Assembly: GCA_036274645.1 (NCBI GenBank)
Contig: DASUFH010000360.1
Span: forward strand, 1-5,117
Length of the DNA: 5,117 bases
Reading direction: 5' to 3'
Source of the DNA: DASUFH01 sp036274645
GTDB taxonomy: Bacteria > Acidobacteriota > Terriglobia > 20CM-2-55-15
Positions 1-4,670 of the stretch are shown piece by piece. The notes under the pieces are model-generated. The model was not told the DNA's origin. It saw only the letters and a list, made by a program, of their open reading frames with translations, and ran no database searches. Numbering within the stretch: position 1 is the first letter of the stretch; each line of letters starts with the position of its first letter. A program made the position numbers and the translations under genes.

Positions 1-726
1 AGCCGCAATACGAAGGGGCACATACCGTCCATCATCGACAAGATCGACGCGCAGCAGGTCCTGTTTCTTATCAACGCGGTCTACTTCAAGGGCGAGTGGC
101 AGGCTCGGTTCGACAAGGCAAAAACGAAGAGCGAAACGTTCCATCTCAACGGGGGCAGGGAAAAGCCGATGCCGCTGATGGCGCGTTCCGGCCGGTTTTC
201 CTACTACCGCGGAGACCGTTTCCAGGCCGTCGAACTGCCCTACGGAACGGGCGGGGCCAACGCGACGCTGTTTCTTCCGGATACCGGGTATTCCATCGAC
301 GAGTTCCTGAAAGGACTCACCTTCGATAAATGGAATGAATGGACGAGAGCGCTGCGGCAGGCGCCGGGAGAAGTCCGCATTCCCCGATTCAAGCTGGATT
401 TCAGCGTGATGCTGAACGATCCGCTGAAAGGTCTCGGGATGCCGACCGCGTTCCAGCCGGATCGCGCGGACTTCAGCGGCATGCGGAAGGAGCGGGATCT
501 CTATATTTCGGAAGTCCGGCACAAGGCGGTCGTGGAGGTCAATGAAGAAGGCACGGAGGCCGCCGCGGCGACGTCGGTCGGTATCAGTGTGACGTCCGTC
601 CAGATCAATCCCCAGCAGCCGTTTACGTTTGTTGCCGATCGTCCATTCCTGATGGCCATTCGGGATCGCCAGACCGGCGCCATCCTTTTCCTTGGCGCAA
701 TCATGGAGCCGATGGAACTGAAGTAG
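1..726 (+). CDS. Serpin (serine protease inhibitor family), C-terminal part; 5' end outside the window
   Basis: The reading frame is open from base 1 to the TAG at 724-726 and gives 241 residues. Serpins are usually 350-420 residues, so roughly the first 130-170 are missing. Landmarks seen in order (window residue numbers): a breach/helix-F-like segment with GHIPSII (7-12), then INAVYFKGEW (20-29) and FH before strand s4C; VELPYG (77-82); the hinge EEGTEAAAA (182-190, bases 544-570); and the C-terminal signature DRPFLMAIRDRQTGAILFLG (213-232). The hinge has Gly at P15, Thr at P14 and small Ala residues at P12-P9, the pattern of inhibitory serpins that insert the loop into sheet A. Counting 17 residues from P17 puts P1-P1' at Thr-Ser (bases 592-597), but the stretch from there to the signature is about two residues shorter than in alpha-1-antitrypsin, so P1 is uncertain. 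The family traps serine or cysteine proteases irreversibly. Export cannot be judged without the N-terminus. The protein family is very secure; the target protease is unknown. Confidence 0.96.
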   Translation, partial: SRNTKGHIPSIIDKIDAQQVLFLINAVYFKGEWQARFDKAKTKSETFHLNGGREKPMPLMARSGRFSYYRGDRFQAVELPYGTGGANATLFLPDTGYSIDEFLKGLTFDKWNEWTRALRQAPGEVRIPRFKLDFSVMLNDPLKGLGMPTAFQPDRADFSGMRKERDLYISEVRHKAVVEVNEEGTEAAAATSVGISVTSVQINPQQPFTFVADRPFLMAIRDRQTGAILFLGAIMEPMELK

Positions 727-898
727 TTGCGGCTCTTCTGCGCCGCCCTGGCGTTTTTCGCCTTGACGCTATAGAGCAGTACCGAGTCGACGTGTCTTTG
801 ACGCGCTGCGCCTTGGCAGGCGCGACGGGCGGCAGGAGCGCGAGAGCCAGAAGGGCGGTCGCGCCGAAATGTATGCGCTTTCTGTTTCCAGGTGTCAT
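701..898 (-). CDS. Small putative secreted protein (65 aa) or remnant of a decayed secreted-protein gene
   Basis: The start at 898 is supported by an AGGAGA Shine-Dalgarno site (908-913 on the plus map) about 9 bases upstream. The N-terminus is a textbook signal peptide: basic n-region with NRKR (residues 4-7), hydrophobic core FGATALLALALLPPVAP (11-27), and a likely cleavage after AKA (28-30). What follows is only 35 residues, very basic with an RRRR run (52-55), one Cys (41) and no recognisable domain. Its end overlaps the 3' end of the serpin gene by 26 bases, tail to tail. The contrast between a good start and signal peptide and a featureless tail suggests either a very short secreted peptide or a gene whose body was lost or frameshifted; the overlap with the intact serpin favours loss. 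An upstream in-frame ATG at 976 has no signal-peptide logic and is not preferred. Confidence 0.4.
   Translation of the reverse strand: MTPGNRKRIHFGATALLALALLPPVAPAKAQRVKDTSTRYCSIASRRKTPGRRRRAATTSVPSAP
741..758 (+). terminator. Weak intrinsic terminator after the serpin gene
   Basis: CGCC (741-744) and GGCG (750-753) can form a short GC stem with a 5-base loop, followed at once by five T (754-758). It lies 14 bases after the serpin stop. The stem is only 4 bp (5 with a G-U pair), and a CGCC at 759-762 competes for the same GGCG, so strength is doubtful. Confidence 0.4.
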
Positions 899-907
899 GT
901 GAAATCG

Positions 908-913
908 TCTCCT
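908..913 (-). promoter_or_regulatory. Shine-Dalgarno site of the small putative secreted protein
   Basis: On the minus strand this reads AGGAGA, 9 bases before the ATG at 898. It selects this start over the in-frame ATG at 976 and is the best evidence that the signal-peptide ORF is, or was, translated. Confidence 0.55.
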
Positions 914-990
914 GAGGAAGGTGATTGCAGGCGGAAGCATTGCAGACGGATCCCTCTGGCAGAATCGTGTCAACACTCCGCAACCCTTTG

Positions 991-1020
991 TGCCACGGTT
1001 TCCTTTGCCACGGTTTCCTG
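991..1020. repeat. Two-copy 15-bp tandem repeat in the divergent spacer
   Basis: TGCCACGGTTTCCTT (991-1005) is followed directly by TGCCACGGTTTCCTG (1006-1020), 14 of 15 bases identical. It lies between the divergent starts at 898 (-) and 1070 (+). It could be replication slippage or a paired binding site; nothing decides between these. Confidence 0.8.
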
Positions 1021-1041
1021 TTGCGCCGGTTTTGCGCCGGG
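1021..1041. repeat. Two-copy 11-bp-period repeat next to the 15-bp repeat
   Basis: TTGCGCCGGT (1021-1030) and TTGCGCCGGG (1032-1041) are 9 of 10 identical with an 11-bp period, about one helical turn. They directly abut the preceding tandem repeat and end 28 bp before the start at 1070, where a regulator or RNA polymerase would be expected to bind. Confidence 0.75.
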
Positions 1042-1056
1042 CCTACTCTCGGATAT

Positions 1057-1064
1057 GAGGTGAT
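1057..1064 (+). promoter_or_regulatory. Strong Shine-Dalgarno site for the 87-aa gene
   Basis: GAGGTGAT is an 8-base perfect match to the complement of the 16S rRNA 3' end and stands 5 bases before the ATG at 1070. It decides that start over the overlapping frame beginning at 1074, and argues that the 87-aa ORF is really translated. Confidence 0.75.
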
Positions 1065-1069
1065 GTTGC

Positions 1070-1333
1070 ATGGGTGACGCCGGTGAAGGTTGGATCGACG
1101 CCGAAGCAAGAATTCAGGAAAGGATGGAAGAACTACAGGAGGAACGGTCCAGATCGCACACTGGCCCGAAGAAGAAGCCGGAGCAGACTCGACAGGTCGC
1201 ATCGCTTGAGCTGGCGCGGCGCGAACTCGAGCGCCAGCGACAGCTGGTTGCTCACCCGATGCGTCGGGCTCAGCTCGACGCCGCCGTTGCGGATCTCGAT
1301 CGCCGCATCGCTGAACTGACCAACTTCCGATAG
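1070..1333 (+). CDS. Hypothetical 87-aa charged, predicted coiled-coil protein
   Basis: I do not recognise a family. The product is complete, soluble-looking and has no signal peptide or membrane segment. It reads as helices separated by breaks: an acidic/amphipathic helix around residues 8-28 (WIDAEARIQERMEELQEERS), a basic Pro/Gly linker with KKK (32-38), a helix around 43-61 (LELARRELERQRQL), a Pro break at 63, and a last helix around 64-84 with regular hydrophobic spacing (LDAAVADLDRRIAEL). The last two could fold as a short helical hairpin. There is no cysteine. The frame is chosen by the strong Shine-Dalgarno site, the GC-rich third codon positions typical of the neighbours, and a terminator just after the stop. 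It is transcribed away from the small secreted ORF and towards the isomerase-like gene, so it is probably monocistronic. Function unknown. Confidence 0.7.
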   Translation: MGDAGEGWIDAEARIQERMEELQEERSRSHTGPKKKPEQTRQVASLELARRELERQRQLVAHPMRRAQLDAAVADLDRRIAELTNFR

Positions 1334-1356
1334 GCGACGGACTGACCCGGACCTGC

Positions 1357-1380
1357 AGGACGCATCTGGCCGTCCTTTTC
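1357..1380 (+). terminator. Intrinsic terminator after the 87-aa gene
   Basis: AGGACG (1357-1362) and CGTCCT (1371-1376) form a perfect 6-bp stem with an 8-base loop, followed by further T residues (through 1379) and a second T5 run at 1385-1389. It lies 23 bases after the stop at 1333. The minus strand lacks a T-run after this stem, so it would serve only the plus-strand gene; no clear terminator is seen for the converging isomerase-like gene. Confidence 0.65.
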
Positions 1381-1421
1381 CAGGTTTTTCATTGTCCATG
1401 GATTGCCCAGCATGGGATCCG

Positions 1422-2306
1422 CTAGACGTTCATGATCGCGAAGCATTCCTCGAGGCTTTTGATCACGTCGCGACCGGCGCTGGGCCGATATTCATGCGCC
1501 ACGAAACCGGTGTATCCGAGGTCGGCGATGGCGTTGGCGATGAACGGGTAGTTGAGTTCCTGGTTGTCGTCGATCTCGTTTCGGCTCGGCACGCCCGCCA
1601 CGTGAATGTGGCATATGTGGTTAATGTTGTCGCGCAGGGTGCGCGTCACATCGCCGTCAGAGATCTGCGCGTGGTAGATGTCGAAGACGATTTTGACGCG
1701 CGGGGAGTTCACGCGCTTGCAGACGTCCAGTCCCCAGCCGACCCGGTCGAACACCTGATCCGTGCGCTGGTCTGCCGCCACCTTGGAGTTGGTGATCTCC
1801 ATGCACAGGTTGACACCCTTCTCCTCGGCGTACCCTTTGACGCGATTAAAGATGGCGACGGTGTTGTCGGCGCCCTCCTCCCGGGACATGCCGCGGCGTT
1901 CTCCGGGCAGGGCAATGAGGTTCGGACAGCCCACCCGGGCGCACATGTCGATGCCCGCGCGTGTCGCCTGTTCGATCGCATCGTGGTTTTCCTTGCGGAT
2001 CAGACCGTTCTGAAAACTGGTGCCCGTTCCGGTCATCATGGCCGGCGTGAGTCCGTACTGCTTCAGCGTCGGGATCTGCGCCTCGGTGGGGAGATCGACG
2101 CCCTTGAATCCAATTCGCGCGAGGATCTTGCACCTGTCCTCGAAGGAATTGTTGAGGCCCTGCCAGACCGAACTCATCACGCTCTGTTTGATCGGGACGT
2201 GTGTACGGGCGGGGGCCGGACCCTGACCTGCGAGCGCCGGGGACAGCCCGAAAGGCGCTGTCAGCACGGGCGCCGCCATACTGCGTAAAAAGTCTCTGCG
2301 TTGCAT
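1422..2306 (-). CDS. Tat-exported hydroxypyruvate isomerase-family TIM-barrel protein (sugar isomerase/epimerase-like)
   Basis: The 294-residue product opens with a twin-arginine signal (RRDFLRS, residues 3-9), a hydrophobic stretch to about 25 and likely cleavage after ALA (24-26). The mature part of about 265 residues matches the usual 255-265 of the hydroxypyruvate isomerase (Hyi) family in the xylose-isomerase-like TIM-barrel superfamily. Expected landmarks are present: CMEITN with Glu170, KIVFDIYHAQ with Asp209 and His212, HIHVAGVPSRNE (233-244) with His235, QELNY (249-253), and HEYRP with Glu272. Glu170 and Glu272 correspond to the paired glutamates used for proton transfer and metal binding in Hyi. 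In the classical enzyme the reaction is hydroxypyruvate to tartronate semialdehyde, in the cytoplasm. The Tat signal implies export of a folded, probably metal-loaded protein, so the true substrate is more likely an extracellular or periplasmic sugar or sugar acid; that is inference. No glyoxylate or sugar-pathway gene is adjacent. The start is fixed by the Tat motif although no Shine-Dalgarno site precedes it. Confidence 0.92.
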   Translation of the reverse strand: MQRRDFLRSMAAPVLTAPFGLSPALAGQGPAPARTHVPIKQSVMSSVWQGLNNSFEDRCKILARIGFKGVDLPTEAQIPTLKQYGLTPAMMTGTGTSFQNGLIRKENHDAIEQATRAGIDMCARVGCPNLIALPGERRGMSREEGADNTVAIFNRVKGYAEEKGVNLCMEITNSKVAADQRTDQVFDRVGWGLDVCKRVNSPRVKIVFDIYHAQISDGDVTRTLRDNINHICHIHVAGVPSRNEIDDNQELNYPFIANAIADLGYTGFVAHEYRPSAGRDVIKSLEECFAIMNV

Positions 2307-2314
2307 AGGCCGGA

Positions 2315-2320
2315 ACTATA
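2315..2320 (-). promoter_or_regulatory. Candidate -10 box, possibly giving a leaderless transcript of the isomerase-like gene
   Basis: On the minus strand this reads TATAGT, 5 of 6 bases of the sigma-70 -10 consensus, preceded directly by TG. Only 8 bases separate it from the ATG at 2306, so transcription would begin at or next to the start codon. There is no Shine-Dalgarno sequence in the gap, which fits a leaderless mRNA. No convincing -35 is visible at 16-18 bp spacing. Confidence 0.35.
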
Positions 2321-2403
2321 CACCGGGAAAGCAAGAATCGCGCCACGAAGCAAGCGGCGGATCGTCCAGGGGAGGGCAAACAATCAGGGCTTCGCAGAAT
2401 GGA

Positions 2404-2428
2404 AGCATTTTGGGGGACCGAAAATGCT
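2404..2428. repeat. Perfect 8-bp inverted repeat upstream of mreB
   Basis: AGCATTTT (2404-2411) and AAAATGCT (2421-2428) are exact reverse complements around a 9-base centre in which GG and CC (2413-2414, 2418-2419) could extend the stem past one mismatch. No T-run follows on either strand, so it is not a standard terminator. It may be an operator or an RNA hairpin. Confidence 0.6.
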
Positions 2429-2644
2429 CAGCGGGCATGCGCTTCAGAAGCAAAGCGGCAGTTCGAGACATCAATGTGAAAAATGGCCATCCGGTGCGAG
2501 CCTCCCATCTTTCGGTATGTGATCTTGTGTTGATTACGCCGCCCGGATATATTCCGAATGACGGCATGATGCCCTTAAATTTCTATGGTTAATGCGGTAT
2601 CGCACATTTTGGGAACCGACTCTATGGGACAGACAGCCCCGTTT

Positions 2645-2650
2645 TAGAAT
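2645..2650 (+). promoter_or_regulatory. Candidate -10 box of the mreBCD operon
   Basis: TAGAAT matches 5 of 6 bases of the sigma-70 -10 consensus, about 105 bp before the mreB start, which would give a leader of roughly 100 nt. No hexamer resembling TTGACA stands 16-18 bp upstream, so this is only the best visible candidate. Confidence 0.25.
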
Positions 2651-2734
2651 GCAATTCGTGCCGCAAAACAAGAACACGCACCCAGATTTGATTCCACTGA
2701 TCCGGACAGAATCCCGCCCCCGGACTCTCAGTAT

Positions 2735-2741
2735 TAAGGAG
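2735..2741 (+). promoter_or_regulatory. Shine-Dalgarno site of mreB with a long spacer
   Basis: TAAGGAG is a 7-base match to the upstream half of the anti-Shine-Dalgarno complement, 14 bases before the ATG at 2756. The spacing is long but tolerable because the match uses the distal half of the site. An in-frame TAA at 2747-2749 excludes any earlier start. Confidence 0.55.
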
Positions 2742-2755
2742 CCTGATAAGAGTTC

Positions 2756-3781
2756 ATGAATCTCCGCCCATTCTTCAGTGTGTTTTCCAGCGATCTGGCG
2801 ATCGACCTGGGAACGGCGAACACGCTTGTGTACGCCAAGGGCCGCGGCATCGTCGTCAATGAGCCGTCGATTGTCGCCATTAACAAGGTCACCAATCAGG
2901 TTGAGGCTGTCGGCAAGGAAGCGAAGGACATGCTGGGCCGCACGCCCGGAAATATTGTTGCCATTCGGCCCATGCGCGACGGCGTCATCGCCGATTTTAC
3001 GGTTACCGAAAAGATGCTGACCTATTTCATCCGCAAGGCGCACAGCCGCAAGCTGCTGGTCCGCCCGCGGATCGTGATTGGCGTGCCGTCCGGAATCACG
3101 CAGGTGGAAAAACGCGCCGTGGAGGATTCCGCCGTGCGAGCCAAGGCGAGCGAGGCGTATCTGGTCGAGCAGGCCATGGCCGCAGCCATCGGCGCGGGTT
3201 TGCCGGTGACTGAGCCGTCGGGCAACATGATCGTCGACATCGGAGGCGGCACCACGGAAATCGCGGTCATATCGCTGTCGGGAATCGTTCACAGCCGCTC
3301 CGACAAGGTGGCGGGGAATGAGCTCGATGAGGCGATCACGCAATTCATCAAGCGGAAGTACAACCTGCTGATCGGTGAGCGCACGGCCGAACAGATCAAG
3401 ATTCAGATCGGTTCGGCGTATCCTTTAGAACAGCCATTGTCGATGGAAATCAAGGGACGCGACCTGATGGAAGGCGTTCCCAAGAGCGTCACGATTTCCG
3501 ATGAGGAAATCCGCGAGGCCCTGGACGAATGCATCAACATCATTGTGAATTCGATCCGCGTCGTTCTGGAACGCACACCACCCGAGTTGTCGGCGGACAT
3601 TGCCGACAAGGGCATCGTGCTTGCGGGCGGCGGCGCGCTGATCCGGAATCTCGACAAGCGCATCCGGGAGGAGACGGGCCTGCCGGTGACCCTGGCCGAG
3701 AACCCGCTTTCGTGTGTGGTGCTGGGTACCGGAAAGATGCTCAACGACTTCAGCCTGCTGCAGAAGATCAAGGTGAGCTGA
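2756..3781 (+). CDS. mreB: MreB, actin-like rod-shape-determining protein
   Basis: The product is complete at 341 residues, close to the 330-350 usual for MreB. All actin-fold nucleotide motifs are visible: phosphate-1 AIDLGTANTLVY (15-26), the central VEQAMAAAIGAGLP (137-150), phosphate-2 VDIGGGTTEIAVIS (160-173), and the adenosine motif VLAGGGALI (288-296). The short N-terminal stretch NLRPFFSVF (2-10) is amphipathic and probably binds the inner membrane. MreB polymerises with ATP into antiparallel filaments under the cytoplasmic membrane and organises the elongasome for lateral wall synthesis. It is the first gene of an operon: mreC follows after 16 bp with no terminator between. A rod or elongated cell shape is inferred. 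Nothing looks damaged. Confidence 0.98.
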   Translation: MNLRPFFSVFSSDLAIDLGTANTLVYAKGRGIVVNEPSIVAINKVTNQVEAVGKEAKDMLGRTPGNIVAIRPMRDGVIADFTVTEKMLTYFIRKAHSRKLLVRPRIVIGVPSGITQVEKRAVEDSAVRAKASEAYLVEQAMAAAIGAGLPVTEPSGNMIVDIGGGTTEIAVISLSGIVHSRSDKVAGNELDEAITQFIKRKYNLLIGERTAEQIKIQIGSAYPLEQPLSMEIKGRDLMEGVPKSVTISDEEIREALDECINIIVNSIRVVLERTPPELSADIADKGIVLAGGGALIRNLDKRIREETGLPVTLAENPLSCVVLGTGKMLNDFSLLQKIKVS

Positions 3782-3797
3782 CGGCGGGGCGGCCGAG

Positions 3798-4670
3798 ATG
3801 AAAACCGTTCTGCCCGCCCCGAAGTCAGCCTGGATCGTTCTGGTAACGGCGCTTTCGGCGCATGTGCTGCTGATTTCTGTCGCCGCGACCCATCGTACGG
3901 ATACCAGCCTGCTTCGCGCCTGGATGCTCGAGATTCTGGCGCCGATGGAGAAACTGGTGGACCGGACCGGGGAGGGTGTCAGCGGTGTCTGGGGCGCGTA
4001 TGTGGATCTGCGTGGCGTGTACAGGCAGAACGCCAGACTTCAGGCTGAGATTAACGACTTGCGCATGAAGGCGGCGGCCAGCCGTGAGGAGCTGCTCGAA
4101 GCCGCGAGGCTCCGCCGGGATCTGGGCTTTGCCGACTCCGGAATCGGGAAGGTTGTCTTTTCGCGGGTCATCGGACGGGACGCGTCGACCGGCCGACAGA
4201 CCCTGACGATTGATCGGGGCCGTTCGTCCGGGATCGAGACAGGCCAGGCTGTGGTGACTCCCGATGGCGTGGCGGGCCGGATCATCGTGGCGTCCAATTT
4301 TGCCTCGCTGGTCCAGACGCTGGTGGATGTGGAGAGCGCGGTCGGCGTGCTGGTCGGCGAGCGACGCCAGCAGGGAATTGTCAGAGGCAACGGAAGCCGT
4401 TTCCTGGAACTGGACTACATTGAAGACGACACCGAACTGAAGGAAGGCGACATCCTGGTCACGTCGGGCCTGGACGGCGTTCATCAGAAAGGCCTTCCCG
4501 TGGGGACCATTGCTTCCGTCGGTCCCCGCGACGCCGGCGGGCTCTACCCAAAGGTGCTGATTCGGCCGAGCGTCGATTTCGGCCGCCTGGAAGAGGTGAT
4601 CTGCGTCGTCGAACAGCCCCCGGCCATGCCCGATATCACGCCGGAAAACACTTCCGGGATTGTTCGCTGA
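3798..4670 (+). CDS. mreC: MreC, rod-shape-determining periplasmic scaffold protein
   Basis: The product is complete at 290 residues, typical for MreC. Its architecture fits: a short cytoplasmic tail, one membrane segment around residues 11-30 (WIVLVTALSAHVLLISVAA), a periplasmic helix/coiled coil about 70-108 (VYRQNARLQAEINDLRM through LRRDLGF), then the paired beta-barrel domain from about 120 to 272. Family landmarks in that domain are VIGRD (124-128), the LTIDRG plus SGIETGQAVVTPDGVAGRI stretch (136-162), QQGIVRGNGS (191-200), GDILVTSGLDGVHQKGLPVG (217-236) and YPKVLIRPSVDFGRLEEV (250-267). MreC bridges MreB/MreD with the PBP2-RodA wall synthase. Its Shine-Dalgarno sequence is weak (a G-rich stretch before 3798), so expression probably depends on translation of mreB 16 bp upstream. 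The 18-residue tail after the barrel is short and featureless. Confidence 0.96.
   Translation: MKTVLPAPKSAWIVLVTALSAHVLLISVAATHRTDTSLLRAWMLEILAPMEKLVDRTGEGVSGVWGAYVDLRGVYRQNARLQAEINDLRMKAAASREELLEAARLRRDLGFADSGIGKVVFSRVIGRDASTGRQTLTIDRGRSSGIETGQAVVTPDGVAGRIIVASNFASLVQTLVDVESAVGVLVGERRQQGIVRGNGSRFLELDYIEDDTELKEGDILVTSGLDGVHQKGLPVGTIASVGPRDAGGLYPKVLIRPSVDFGRLEEVICVVEQPPAMPDITPENTSGIVR

Larger units (their letters stand above)
2307..2755. other. 449-bp intergenic region upstream of mreB with dyads but no convincing gene
   Basis: This spacer separates the divergent isomerase-like gene and mreB. It looks lower in GC than its flanks, especially 2390-2700. Short frames here lack good starts, Shine-Dalgarno sites or protein-like composition. 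It contains a perfect 8-bp inverted repeat (2404-2428), smaller dyads at 2544-2556 (CGGA/TCCG arms), 2563-2573 (GGCAT/ATGCC arms), 2593-2604 (TGCG/CGCA arms) and 2701-2724 (TCCGG/CCGGA arms), and a repeated motif at 2406 and 2605. The mreB promoter must lie in or near its right half. No tRNA or known riboswitch was recognised. Confidence 0.6.

Noticed and set aside
808..823. Perfect 6-bp hairpin GCGCCT/AGGCGC with a 4-base loop
   Set aside because: No T-run follows on either strand and it falls at the signal-peptide end of the small minus ORF; short GC hairpins are expected at this base composition.
968..973. Exact TTGACA -35 hexamer on the minus strand upstream of the small secreted ORF
   Set aside because: The hexamer is perfect but at 17-bp spacing the sequence is TCCGTC, not a -10 box, so a full promoter cannot be claimed.
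501..1202. 233-codon minus-strand frame spanning the serpin end, the small secreted ORF and the 87-aa gene start
   Set aside because: It crosses three better-supported genes on both strands, its start is inside the 87-aa gene, and composition is Arg/Ser/Pro-rich as in spurious GC-rich frames.
1392..2288. Long 298-codon open frame on the plus strand
   Set aside because: It lies antisense to the isomerase-like gene, whose protein has clear family motifs; the mirror frame is a by-product of GC-rich codons. Its translation has no recognisable motif.
2410..2592. 60-codon frame with a TTG start in the spacer before mreB
   Set aside because: No Shine-Dalgarno site, start within the inverted repeat, and no protein-like features.
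2534..3343. 269-codon minus-strand frame across the mreB 5' half
   Set aside because: It is the complement of the highly conserved mreB coding sequence and shows no protein family features.
3798..4484. Minus-strand frames across mreC
   Set aside because: They mirror a complete mreC with its membrane segment, coiled coil and beta-domain motifs; no independent support.
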